Origin: Simiduia curdlanivorans | Lineage (GTDB): Bacteria > Pseudomonadota > Gammaproteobacteria > Pseudomonadales > Cellvibrionaceae | Direction of reading: 5' to 3' | Length of the DNA stretch: 64,000 bases | Assembly: GCF_030409605.1 (NCBI RefSeq) | Contig: NZ_JAUFQG010000004.1 | Coordinates: forward strand, 1,483,501-1,547,500 | Shown here: in pieces, positions 1 through 8,205 of the stretch | How the letters are laid out: every line of letters starts with the position of its first letter | Position numbering within the stretch: the first letter of the stretch is position 1 | Program-made: the position numbers and the translations under genes | Notes under the pieces: model-generated | Seen by the model: the letters and a program-made list of their open reading frames with translations, nothing else | What the model was told of the DNA's origin: nothing | The model's database searches: none

Positions 1-119
1 TCTTTAGGTAGCACCCGGTGGTACATTAACACCCATAAGTTCTTGTTAGGCTGTGGGCGCCTGTGTGGGCCAAAGGCACTGGCGGCTTTTGTGGCAATGC
101 GTTTAAGGAAGGACTTCAT
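1..119 (-). CDS. Polysaccharide deacetylase, N-terminal fragment (runs off the left edge)
   Basis: Only the first 39 codons are inside the window. Reading leftward from the ATG at 119, the peptide is basic at its start and then contains LWVLMYHRVLP, the opening beta-strand motif of NodB-type polysaccharide deacetylases (carbohydrate esterase 4), which remove N-acetyl or O-acetyl groups from surface glycans. The ATG overlaps the TGA of the upstream ATP-grasp gene by one base (TGATG), so the two are translationally coupled and belong to one operon. The catalytic Asp-His-His region lies outside the window, so activity cannot be judged. The assignment rests on one motif plus context. Confidence 0.65.
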   Translation of the reverse strand, partial: MKSFLKRIATKAASAFGPHRRPQPNKNLWVLMYHRVLPK

Positions 120-1312
120 CAATCTAGGCCCAACAGTTGTTTTAAATAAATTTTAAATTCAAATATGGCCGGCTTTAAATCATTCCAGCGATTAATTTCG
201 TGCTTTGTCTTTGGTGAAAATGGATTGAAAAAGCTGAGTAGCCTAGAAATTTTACTAGACAATTTTCTGTTTGATTTCAGAAATAGATAGAGGCTATCAA
301 CGTCGCCCAGAAGCCAACGCAGGCGTTGGCCGGTTCGGTAGGGTGTAATTGCCTCGCAAGGTAAGTTTAGTGCAAGGCAAACTAAGTGCTTCGGAAAATT
401 CGCTCCAGCATCAATTGATAATTGTAGTGACCCCCAAAAACGCGTATTCACTTCCATTAAATAAGCCGTGCCGTCTGGAGCAATGCGAAATTCGACCATT
501 GCAACACCGTGCCAATTCACCGCAGACATGAGTTGCTCAGTCAGGATCTTGAGTGCTGGGTTTACCTTGGCACTTTCGCTCAATACGCTCACTCCACCCT
601 CAGGAGGTTTTTCGCGAAGGCGAGTATGGGCAAAAAATAGAATAGGCTCGCTTTGATGGTACAGGCAGAAAACACCTGCGCCATGCCCTGGAATAAACGC
701 CTGAATCATAAAGGCTGAATTTTTGAGGTAGTCAGCCCGCGCTAGGTGAGCGCGTAACTCATCTTCAGATTTGACAACTTTAACCGAGGTTTTTACCCAT
801 GCGCCGTCTCGATACAACGTTGACTGACAAGGTTTCAGGACGAGAGGGTATGTCAGGCTAGAAATATCGAGCGTTGCGGTGCTGTCATAGCGCTGACTAG
901 ACGGCGTAGCGAAGCCTAATTTCTTGGCTAGCGCTAGTAAGTTGGACTTGTCCGCAAGCTGCATCACGGTATCAAGTGGCGCAAAAGGTAGGTCAACATC
1001 TGGCAGCTGCTCGTGATGTAGCAGAATCAGCTGACTGGTAATTTCTGTGACTGGCAGTACCAGGGAAAACTGATCGCTGGCCTGCGCCTTTGTAAGCCAG
1101 GCTAGGAAGGCTTGGGGGTCTGTTTCGGAACTAGGGCACTGTAAATAGCGGGCGCTATATCTAGAACTTCCGGCGAGCGACTGGCTTGTGGAATCAGCGG
1201 TGTAGATGGTTAATTGCGGTAAATCGCCAAGGGCGCGCACTGAGGCAAGGGCGCTGCGTTGGTTTGCGTCTAATACAAGTATTTTGTGCTGTTGGTTGGT
1301 TAAATTATCCAT
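119..1312 (-). CDS. ATP-grasp domain carboxylate-amine ligase-like protein
   Basis: A 397-residue protein with an ATP-grasp fold. The C-terminal half has the metal/ATP-binding signature MVEFR...YLMEVNTRFWGSL (about residues 270-300), and the central half has the nucleotide-binding strand YPLVLKP (about 155-161). ATP-grasp enzymes join a carboxylate to an amine or thiol through an acyl phosphate. Members of this subgroup are common in exopolysaccharide and exosortase loci, where they are thought to attach amino-acid or similar groups to sugars; the substrate here is unknown. It is the first gene of a leftward operon with the deacetylase (one-base overlap) and is divergent from the GT4 gene at 1726. 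The N-terminal third is a pre-ATP-grasp Rossmann-like domain. Confidence 0.75.
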   Translation of the reverse strand: MDNLTNQQHKILVLDANQRSALASVRALGDLPQLTIYTADSTSQSLAGSSRYSARYLQCPSSETDPQAFLAWLTKAQASDQFSLVLPVTEITSQLILLHHEQLPDVDLPFAPLDTVMQLADKSNLLALAKKLGFATPSSQRYDSTATLDISSLTYPLVLKPCQSTLYRDGAWVKTSVKVVKSEDELRAHLARADYLKNSAFMIQAFIPGHGAGVFCLYHQSEPILFFAHTRLREKPPEGGVSVLSESAKVNPALKILTEQLMSAVNWHGVAMVEFRIAPDGTAYLMEVNTRFWGSLQLSIDAGANFPKHLVCLALNLPCEAITPYRTGQRLRWLLGDVDSLYLFLKSNRKLSSKISRLLSFFNPFSPKTKHEINRWNDLKPAIFEFKIYLKQLLGLD

Positions 1313-1725
1313 AATCCTAGCCTACGGCCGCCCCATCAATGGGTTTCATCACAGCGCAAATAATACCGTATATCCGTGCCATTTAGTACTCGGCGTAAGG
1401 CCTGTACAACACAAAGATAGATTATAGATTTTATCTATAAGTCCCGCCTTCCAAGTGTTCTGAGGCTATTGATCTACCCGCTATTGGTTTTTTTGCATCA
1501 TAGGTGCTGCCGTTGATGGGGTTGGAGGCTTCCGCAGGTACACAAGTCAATATGAAATGTGAACACTGTCTGACATCTATAGCTGGCCATTCTAAACATG
1601 CCTGTGTTTGTAATACGCATGCTGCTAAAATGGCGCCGTGAACCCAGTGTGAGTTGATTTTATGGGGGACCACAGGAAGATTCATGTGCCTAGAGCGGAA
1701 AGCAGAGCGCTTTAGGACTTATTAG
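1313..1725. other. Divergent intergenic region between ATP-grasp and GT4 genes
   Basis: These 413 bp separate two outward-facing transcription units and should hold promoters for both. The clearest structure is a perfect dyad at 1422-1440, listed separately. An 84-codon leftward open frame at 1431-1685 has no recognisable domain, no convincing ribosome binding site and a composition unlike its neighbours, so it is not called as a gene. No sigma-54 site with the required GG-N10-GC spacing was found here, although a perfect -24-like half site (TGGCACG on the minus strand) is present near 1375-1381. Confidence 0.6.
1422..1440. repeat. Perfect inverted repeat (8-bp arms, 3-bp centre)
   Basis: TTATAGAT at 1422-1429 is the exact reverse complement of ATCTATAA at 1433-1440, with TTT between. 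It lies in the divergent promoter region, about 110 bp upstream of the ATP-grasp start and about 285 bp upstream of the GT4 start. The short centre, the A+T-rich arms and the lack of a GC-rich stem make it more like a dimeric repressor or activator site than a terminator. The binding protein is unknown. Confidence 0.5.
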
Positions 1726-2838
1726 ATGGAAATTAGACCTATGCAGGGCAGCACAATCCTTCATGTTATAGACACCACAGGGCCCGGTGGCGCTGAAACT
1801 ATATTTACCCAGCTATGCGCCGAATCAAATCAAAGAGGCTACCACGCATTGGCACTTATTCGTGGTGAGGGCTGGGTGTCTCGAGAGCTCGAACGGTTAG
1901 GTGTCGAAACCCTAATCGTGAATTGTAAGGGTTCATTTAACGTTCGTTTTCTTGCAACATTGATTCGAATAATACTGACCAGAAAGGTCAAATTGATACA
2001 GTCCCACCTTTTGGGTTCCAATGTCTATGCTAGCTTGGCTGGTTTGCTAACCGCTAGACCGGTGTATTCAACATTTCATGGCTTTGTAGATATCGGTGAG
2101 CACGAACGATTTCGTGCACTAAAATTTTTCGCCATCCGTTACGGATCTAGAGCCGTATTTGCGGTAACGGAATCTTTGGCGTCAATGTTAGTAAAATCCA
2201 CCTCTATAAATGAAAAGCAGGTAGTTGTAATCCCCAATGGCGTTGACACAGAGTATTTCTTTTCGCGCAATATGTATGAAATAGCCAGTGCTGGGCCTGT
2301 GAAAATAGGGTGCCTAGGCAATGTGCGCACGGCGAAAAATTACCCCATCGCCATTCTTATGATGAAGCACCTAAAAGAACAAGGGCTAAATGCCGAATTA
2401 CATATAGCGGGTGATGATACAAACGCTTTGGCTGAGTCCTGTCGGGCTCAGGCGCTCGAACTCGGTGTGTCCGATAGTATAGTGTGGCGCGGCTTTGTGG
2501 CAAATACGCCGGCGTATCTAAATGAACTAGATATTTTTTTACTTTGTTCCTCTAGTGAAGGGCATCCGCTCGCCTTAACCCAAGCCATGTCCTGTGGGTT
2601 GCCCATTGTGACCACCGCTTGCGGAGTTGAGAATATTGTTGCACAAGGCGAAACGGCGGTAATTGTAGAAAATCAGAGTGTGACCGCCATTGTTGACGGT
2701 GTGCAGCAATTAGCCAGTGATGTGGTGTTAAGATCAACATTAGGCCAAACTGCTGCGAAAGTTGCTCGTGACAAGTGGTCTTTAGCTTTTACATTGAATA
2801 ACTATTTTAAGAATTATGGCATTAGCAATGATGAATGA
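1726..2838 (+). CDS. Glycosyltransferase family 4
   Basis: A 370-residue GT-B fold retaining glycosyltransferase. The N-terminal Rossmann domain has the glycine-rich acceptor loop DTTGPGGAETIF (residues 16-27). The C-terminal nucleotide-sugar domain carries the SSSEGHPLALTQAMSCGLPIV region with the EX7E-type glutamates and the usual family-4 position. It transfers a sugar from a nucleotide donor to a lipid-linked or growing glycan at the cytoplasmic face of the inner membrane. Donor and acceptor cannot be read from sequence. It is the first gene of a rightward set with the phosphatase (overlapping by 23 bp at the called start) and the O-antigen ligase-like gene. A second in-frame ATG six codons later is also possible. 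Confidence 0.85.
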   Translation: MEIRPMQGSTILHVIDTTGPGGAETIFTQLCAESNQRGYHALALIRGEGWVSRELERLGVETLIVNCKGSFNVRFLATLIRIILTRKVKLIQSHLLGSNVYASLAGLLTARPVYSTFHGFVDIGEHERFRALKFFAIRYGSRAVFAVTESLASMLVKSTSINEKQVVVIPNGVDTEYFFSRNMYEIASAGPVKIGCLGNVRTAKNYPIAILMMKHLKEQGLNAELHIAGDDTNALAESCRAQALELGVSDSIVWRGFVANTPAYLNELDIFLLCSSSEGHPLALTQAMSCGLPIVTTACGVENIVAQGETAVIVENQSVTAIVDGVQQLASDVVLRSTLGQTAAKVARDKWSLAFTLNNYFKNYGISNDE

Positions 2839-3406
2839 ATCGCGAGTTATGACAAGTATTGCAGAAAATTTTGGCAGCAAGAAAGGAATGCTCAAGCACT
2901 ATTACTATCAAGTACTGGATAAGATATTTAACAAATACAAACGCTATAAAGTAGTTCACCATAAGCCTGCTCGAATCGTATTTGTATGCAAGGGTAATAT
3001 TTGTCGAAGTGCTTTTGCTGAGTGGCTGTTTAAGGAAAAGTCGAATATCCCCGTGTGCTCAATTGGATTGGATACTAAGACCGGGGGGGCGGCAAACTCC
3101 AGAGTTGCAGCACTATCGGAGAAAATGGGTGTGTCACTTGAAGCGCATAGAACTACCTCTATCAGGGACTACGTATATCAGCCCGGAGATTCCTTTGTAT
3201 GCATGGAGCCATATCAAGCAAAGTTATTAAGTGCAATCTATAGCGATTCTCAAATTCTATTGCTAGGTGCATTCGCAACAAATAAAAACGTATATATCCA
3301 TGACCCCTATTCGGCCAGTGATAGTTACGCGAGTAACTGTTTGGTGCATCTTTCTGAGTGCACATTAAATTTAATTTCTCATTTAGACGCTGCACCTAGG
3401 TCCTGA
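2816..3406 (+). CDS. Low-molecular-weight protein tyrosine phosphatase (Wzb-like)
   Basis: A 196-residue protein. The P-loop VCKGNICRS contains the catalytic Cys58 and Arg64 of the CX5R signature, and the general-acid loop is IHDPY (Asp163). These are the diagnostic features of LMW-PTPs, cytoplasmic enzymes that dephosphorylate bacterial tyrosine kinases controlling polysaccharide chain length and export. About 50 residues precede the family's usual start, so the true start may be ATG 2831 or 2849, which would also reduce the overlap with the upstream glycosyltransferase. No partner tyrosine kinase is in the window; it may lie to the left of the window. Co-transcribed with its neighbours at 1726 and 3411. 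Confidence 0.88.
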   Translation: MALAMMNESRVMTSIAENFGSKKGMLKHYYYQVLDKIFNKYKRYKVVHHKPARIVFVCKGNICRSAFAEWLFKEKSNIPVCSIGLDTKTGGAANSRVAALSEKMGVSLEAHRTTSIRDYVYQPGDSFVCMEPYQAKLLSAIYSDSQILLLGAFATNKNVYIHDPYSASDSYASNCLVHLSECTLNLISHLDAAPRS

Positions 3407-3410
3407 ACGA

Positions 3411-4664
3411 ATGCTGGCCGATCTAAAATACTTTATTGCTGAGTGCCGAAAACAAGATTTAGCGTTTTACTGCGCTTGTGCTTATTTAGTCTTTGAATAC
3501 TTGCGGCCGCACACCATCTTCCCTTGGTTAGACTTTCTGCCGTGGGCTCAGCTTTCTTTAGTGATCGGTTGCATAGCATTATTTAAAAATGGTGAACTAA
3601 AAATTCAGGGGACGCATATCTATGTGGCTCTATTCGCGTTAACGTGCATATTTTCCTATTTAAATACTGAGTTTCCTGAGTCGGCTAAGAAAGTGATTGA
3701 TGTGCCAATATCATGGTTTGTAGTCGTTCTGATGTTTTCTAATAGCATTCGAAACTTTAAGCAGTTCAAGCTTATTTTAATTCTATTTTTCTTAATCATC
3801 TTCAAAATGTCGTTGTTTGGTGCGAAAACCTGGGCGCTGAGGGGGTTCTCTTTTACTTCCTGGGGGATTGCTGGGCCGCGCGGTTGGTTTGAAAATTCTG
3901 GCGAGTTGGCGCTGATCATGGTGATTTTTACATGTATGAGTTTCGGCTTTTTATTGATGCACGAAAAAGTTAATAAGCTCTATTATTTAGCTCCGCTTAC
4001 TGGAGCAATGACGGTTATTGCTGCTAGTTCTCGGGGTAGTCAGCTGGCTCTAGCTGTTGTTTTTATTATTGCAGCCATAGCTATTTGGAAAGTTAATATT
4101 AAAAACATGCTGGCCTTTTCCTTGCTGGCATTTTTTGCTCTAACGTTTTTGCCGGAAGAGCAAAAGGCTAGGTTTGAATCTATGGGCAGTGACGCCACAT
4201 CCGAGTCTCGTTTGGTGTATTGGTCTGCTGGGCTTGATATGCTCGGTGAGAACAAGTTGTTTGGTGTTGGATTGAATGCATTTCCAGAATACTTCGAGCG
4301 ATACTATTATGACCCGTCTGCCTTTAAAGCATTCTCGTATCGAAAAGAAGTTGCTCATAACACGCTAATTCAAGCCGCAAGTGAAATGGGCTACCCTGGA
4401 CTATTTGCTTACTGCTTAATGGTTTTCCAATGTCTCGTATTAACCCAAAAAATTAGATCTAGTGCACATTCTCGGAGTTTTCATACGGAGGTAGTTGGCT
4501 ATACCCGTTATGTCGATTTGGCATTGCTCGGATACTTTATATCTTCTTTTTTTATGTCTGTGGCTCTTTATCCCTATATCTACTTTCTTTTAGGTATAAA
4601 TCAAGGCCTTTTGAATTGCTTTTCTTCTAAAAATGGAAAAAAGCTAAGTCAAGCGTTAAGTTAA
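3411..4664 (+). CDS. O-antigen ligase / Wzy-like polymerase, exosortase-locus type
   Basis: A 417-residue polytopic membrane protein with about ten to twelve hydrophobic segments and a large periplasmic loop in the second half (about residues 265-320, rich in charged and aromatic residues). Features of the O-antigen ligase/Wzy superfamily include the segment SSRGSQLALAV (about 207-217) just before the late membrane spans. The N-terminus, with FEYLRPHTIFPWLDFLPWAQL split over two turns, resembles the ligase-like proteins typical of exosortase A loci. It probably polymerises repeat units or transfers glycan in the periplasm. It starts 4 bp after the phosphatase stop. Polymerase and ligase roles cannot be told apart here. 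Confidence 0.8.
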   Translation: MLADLKYFIAECRKQDLAFYCACAYLVFEYLRPHTIFPWLDFLPWAQLSLVIGCIALFKNGELKIQGTHIYVALFALTCIFSYLNTEFPESAKKVIDVPISWFVVVLMFSNSIRNFKQFKLILILFFLIIFKMSLFGAKTWALRGFSFTSWGIAGPRGWFENSGELALIMVIFTCMSFGFLLMHEKVNKLYYLAPLTGAMTVIAASSRGSQLALAVVFIIAAIAIWKVNIKNMLAFSLLAFFALTFLPEEQKARFESMGSDATSESRLVYWSAGLDMLGENKLFGVGLNAFPEYFERYYYDPSAFKAFSYRKEVAHNTLIQAASEMGYPGLFAYCLMVFQCLVLTQKIRSSAHSRSFHTEVVGYTRYVDLALLGYFISSFFMSVALYPYIYFLLGINQGLLNCFSSKNGKKLSQALS

Positions 4665-4801
4665 TATGCATTAAGGAGATTGGTCTTTCTATAGCACCTA
4701 ATCTATAGTAACTGGGTTGGTGTATCTGACAATTTTAGAATGATAAGATATGTTCGTATCGCCAATAAAGTTTGAAATAAACGAGTTAATGTGGTGATTA
4801 A

Positions 4802-5668
4802 ATGAAAACAATTCTTGCTTGTGCTTACCCTCTAATATTATCAATTCTATCGCCTGTTGCGTTGGCTGAATTAGATATTGGGCTAGTCGACCCTGAGTGG
4901 GAGTTTTCTGATGATTTCGAATCTCCGACCCCTGACGCTTCCTTTTGGCAGGGGGAGGGAGTCTACTTAAGGTACAGCATTCCGGACCCGACATCTTCTG
5001 GTAACAAAGTAATGGAGATGAAGTACGTACCTAATTCAGAGGGGTCTGGCGACTCTTGGTCTGAATATGATTTTAGGTTAGGTGTAAACGCGGTACAGTT
5101 ACATATGAGCTTTGATATATACATTCCGGAGGACTATATACACATTGAGCACAACCATAAATTATTTTATCTTTGGTCAGGTGTTTACGGAACATCAAAT
5201 GCAAATATATCTATAAACAGTGAAATGTGGGGTATGCCTGGTGGTGCCTCGCCTTCGATTTATATTGGTGTTGATGGCAATAATTATGGACACTCAATGA
5301 TTAGTGGTGAGCCACTTATTATGAAGGATCGGGAGGGATCATGGAGTCGTATAGACGTATTGTTGCAGCTTGCAGAGGATTCTCATACTAAAGGTTCTGT
5401 GGAGATATACAAAGACGGAGTGTTCATCACTGGTACGCATCATCCCCAATTACAAAAGGCATATACTCAAGCGCCTCTCGGAAAAAACCTTATTCCATTC
5501 TCTACAAGAGGTAACTTCATTGATCAAGGAACATTATTAGGTTGGGCTAATGGAGCAGATGGAGGAGGCTTCTTGGTTGATACTGTATTCCTTATTGATA
5601 ATTTCAAAATTCAAGCAAACTCTAAAATAGGTGCTACTAAAGGAAGTCGGCGCGCGAAGGTCCCTTAG
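4802..5668 (+). CDS. Secreted concanavalin-like beta-sandwich protein, possible polysaccharide lyase or lectin
   Basis: A 288-residue protein with a clear Sec signal peptide (about residues 1-22, ending VALA before ELDIG). The mature part is rich in Gly, Asp, Trp and Tyr and alternates like a jelly-roll: DDFESPTPDASFWQGEG opens it and TVFLIDNFKI closes it, as in concanavalin A-like laminarinase, lyase or LamG domains. His-rich FDIYIPED...HIEHNHKLFY (about 100-125) could be a sugar or metal site. No catalytic family can be assigned with certainty. Its place after the O-antigen ligase-like gene suggests it binds or trims the exported polysaccharide in the periplasm or outside. A 137-bp gap upstream implies its own promoter. 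Confidence 0.6.
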   Translation: MKTILACAYPLILSILSPVALAELDIGLVDPEWEFSDDFESPTPDASFWQGEGVYLRYSIPDPTSSGNKVMEMKYVPNSEGSGDSWSEYDFRLGVNAVQLHMSFDIYIPEDYIHIEHNHKLFYLWSGVYGTSNANISINSEMWGMPGGASPSIYIGVDGNNYGHSMISGEPLIMKDREGSWSRIDVLLQLAEDSHTKGSVEIYKDGVFITGTHHPQLQKAYTQAPLGKNLIPFSTRGNFIDQGTLLGWANGADGGGFLVDTVFLIDNFKIQANSKIGATKGSRRAKVP

Positions 5669-5818
5669 AATGAACTAACTGCCCCGCGCAGGGGATTAGC
5701 ATTTCTATGCGCGCGTACGCACCGTGGAGACTAATTTTTTTGGTATACACTAAATTGTTAATGTGTTGTAAAAGTGTTTTTTAAAAAGTTTGTATTTCTT
5801 AAAATGGTTTGTGTTGGC

Positions 5819-6790
5819 CTACAGTAAATATTGTTTTAGCGTGTTATAACTACGTTTGACTAATTCTATGGTTGCTCTCAGCGCTCCTTTTACTTTTCTG
5901 GTTGGATGTCCGGCAATTTTTAGCGAGTTGATGTAGTAGCCTAGGCCTTCAATAACACTACCGTTTCGAAGCTGGTAGGTCGAGGCGTCGATGTTTGCAC
6001 GTATTAGTCTGTCGTTGAGGGCGATTCTTTGGTCGGAGCTTAGGTCTGAGTATTCTGCGAGAACTAAAAGCGCCTGTAATTTATCCGTAGATATGTTTTG
6101 CCAATGTTTAGTTGTGTTGCTGTCGTGCCTTCTCATCTCCATTAAAATATTGTCATTGAATACGGCGCCGCCTCGTGTAGATACTTTCAGCACAAACTCG
6201 GCGTCTTCGCAAATTTTTAACTTTGTACTAAATAGAAGTCCTTTCAAGTAAGACTTCCTGAACATGATGGCAGAGGTAAACGCCGGAAATTCACCGAACT
6301 TTATAAGTGTGGTGAATGATCTTCCCTCTATGGCGGTTAGGTTTCCTGTCGGCTTGGCCCTCGTCCTAGCTAAGGCTAGTTCATGATAGAATGAAAACTG
6401 CGGTAGAAATTTAACTCTATTAGTAGCGTCGAATCGAATGAAATTGGTAATGGAAAGTGCGGCGGAGGTGTGGAGATTTAGCGCGTAAGCCTGCTCTTCC
6501 AGCATGTTGGGTAACCAAAGATCGTCAGCATCTAAAAAGGCTATGTATTTTCCTTTCGCAATTTTCATTCCGAAATTTCTGGCAGAGGAGGCCCCAGAAT
6601 TTTCCTGCCTGTAGTAATACACATAGCTACAGTTTATCGATTCTAATACCGACTTCGTGTTGTCTGTGGACCCGTCGTCAATAACGATTATTTCTGTTGC
6701 TTGCAGCGTTTGATTTAGGATGGTGCGAATTGCCTCCTCAATATGCTGTGCGTTGTTGAAGGTTGGTATAATTACTGATATTGAATCCAT
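5819..6790 (-). CDS. Glycosyltransferase family 2
   Basis: A 323-residue GT-A enzyme. It begins MDSISVIIPTFNNAQHIEEAI, the canonical GT2 nucleotide-binding strand. It has the IDDGSTDNT loop (about residues 38-46) and the metal-binding FLDADDLW motif (about 89-96). There are no membrane spans, so it works at the cytoplasmic face on a lipid-linked acceptor. It is the last gene of the leftward cluster that begins at 14846; a 104-bp gap separates it from the CapK-like gene. The C-terminal 80 residues are basic and helical. Sugar specificity is unknown. Confidence 0.88.
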   Translation of the reverse strand: MDSISVIIPTFNNAQHIEEAIRTILNQTLQATEIIVIDDGSTDNTKSVLESINCSYVYYYRQENSGASSARNFGMKIAKGKYIAFLDADDLWLPNMLEEQAYALNLHTSAALSITNFIRFDATNRVKFLPQFSFYHELALARTRAKPTGNLTAIEGRSFTTLIKFGEFPAFTSAIMFRKSYLKGLLFSTKLKICEDAEFVLKVSTRGGAVFNDNILMEMRRHDSNTTKHWQNISTDKLQALLVLAEYSDLSSDQRIALNDRLIRANIDASTYQLRNGSVIEGLGYYINSLKIAGHPTRKVKGALRATIELVKRSYNTLKQYLL

Positions 6791-6894
6791 TTATAGCGTC
6801 CGAGATCGGCAAGTCTTGCAGCGTTATATACCAAAATCTACTTTTATAATGGTCGATGTGTCACCATTTTTATAACGTAAAATGAAGCTCAATC

Positions 6895-8205
6895 TTATAA
6901 CAAAAGCGACTTAACTACTCTCATTTTTCCTGAGGGTTCTCGTTGTATTGAATCAACAAGATTTATATCAATGCTTAATTGAGAGTCAAAGGTTTCTAGC
7001 AATTTGTTGTTGATAACATGTGCATCATTGCTTGACCAGTCGTCCTTTGGGATGATATTAATAACTAAATTATTCGCTGAGGTTTGAATTGCTTGAAACT
7101 GCGAAATAACATTTCTTGCTTTTTTAAAATCTTCAATAACGTAAATAAGAGATTCGGGATGAATACTTCTGCCTGAATTAAGTTTTATAATGTCATAGGC
7201 TCTTCCTTGGATTTTTGATAGCAATGGAAGCGTTACCCCGCACGAACAAGGTTTATTGGACAGTTCTCCAAAATCGCCAGTTCTGTATCTAATTAGAGGG
7301 GTCTTAAGGTTATGGAAATCCGTTACGATAATCTCGCCGGTGCTATCGGTTTCAACAAATAGATTGTCTGCCATAACGTGCATGTTTCCACTCTTGCATT
7401 CGTGGGCAATGGAGCCTACCTCCCCGCAGCCATACTCATTAAAAACTTTGATGCCAAAGCATTTTTCAATTTTTAATCTAGCATGGGGGTAGAGAACCTC
7501 TGATGTGGTAATGATCGATATTAGACCACTTAGTGGTTTTAAGTTATGGCTGTCAATATGATTGGCTAGAGCTTCTATTACGCTAACATATCCATAGAGG
7601 TACTTCGGTCGAAATTTAAGAAGTTTCTTGTAGTAGTTTCCAAGCGATTTATCATCTAAATCAAATGCAGAAATCCGCATCCTGTTGGCTATAAAGTCAA
7701 TTATGCTGGCTTTGACTTTTGCTTTGGCTGAGTGTGGGACGCCCCAGAATCGACCTTGCGCATCTCCAACTCCAATTCCCGCCCATTCGTAGGCTCTCCA
7801 TGTGGCTGCGCGTTCTCTTGCTAGGGCGTCAGTGTTCTTTAGAATTGATACCGGCTGACCGGTGGACCCTCCAGTTGTTTTCGTTTCATATCGCAGTGAC
7901 ATGTTTGACTGGATTTTGTCTAGCGAGTTTATTAACTGGTTTTTTGATAGCGCTGGTACGGAGTTGATATCTCTGACAAGAGAAAATTTATCGATGTCGA
8001 CGTCTTTCAAGGCTTCCTTATAATATTCGCTTGATTCCTTGGCGTGCTTTAAAATCGATTGGAACATCAAGTTTTGCGAGCTCTTAATATCCTCTTTTGA
8101 TTTGTACTGAAAATTGCGATAGGCATTTAGGTGTTTAGAAATTGATTCACCTTTTAATATTGTCGCCGGATAATAGACGAAATATTTAGATAGGTAGCTA
8201 TTCAT
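6895..8205 (-). CDS. CapK/PaaK-like AMP-forming ligase
   Basis: A 436-residue member of the phenylacetate-CoA ligase-like branch of the ANL superfamily. It has the phosphate loop TTGGSTGQP (about residues 110-118), the motif YRTGDFGEL (about 318-326) and a CSCG pair (about 333-336) often seen in PaaK-type enzymes. Such CapK-like proteins recur in capsule and exosortase loci, where they are thought to activate an acyl or amino acid for glycan decoration; the substrate is not known. Its ATG follows the upstream glycosyltransferase stop codon with no gap (TGA then ATG at 8206/8205), so the two are translationally coupled. Confidence 0.78.
   Translation of the reverse strand: MNSYLSKYFVYYPATILKGESISKHLNAYRNFQYKSKEDIKSSQNLMFQSILKHAKESSEYYKEALKDVDIDKFSLVRDINSVPALSKNQLINSLDKIQSNMSLRYETKTTGGSTGQPVSILKNTDALARERAATWRAYEWAGIGVGDAQGRFWGVPHSAKAKVKASIIDFIANRMRISAFDLDDKSLGNYYKKLLKFRPKYLYGYVSVIEALANHIDSHNLKPLSGLISIITTSEVLYPHARLKIEKCFGIKVFNEYGCGEVGSIAHECKSGNMHVMADNLFVETDSTGEIIVTDFHNLKTPLIRYRTGDFGELSNKPCSCGVTLPLLSKIQGRAYDIIKLNSGRSIHPESLIYVIEDFKKARNVISQFQAIQTSANNLVINIIPKDDWSSNDAHVINNKLLETFDSQLSIDINLVDSIQREPSGKMRVVKSLLL

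Noticed and set aside
1366..1381. Sigma-54-like site upstream of the ATP-grasp gene
   Set aside because: The -24 half TGGCACG is perfect on the minus strand, but CG rather than GC occurs ten bases after the GG, so the invariant -12 pair is missing.
1431..1685. 84-codon leftward open frame
   Set aside because: No domain, no ribosome binding site, odd composition, and it overlaps the dyad in a promoter region.
4680..4695. TTGGTCTTTCTATAGC as a sigma-54 promoter for the secreted beta-sandwich gene
   Set aside because: Spacing is right, but beyond GG and GC the match is poor in A+T-rich DNA where chance hits are expected.
5690..5700. CCCC/GGGG mini-hairpin after the secreted beta-sandwich gene as a terminator
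   Set aside because: Only a four-base stem and no T-tract.
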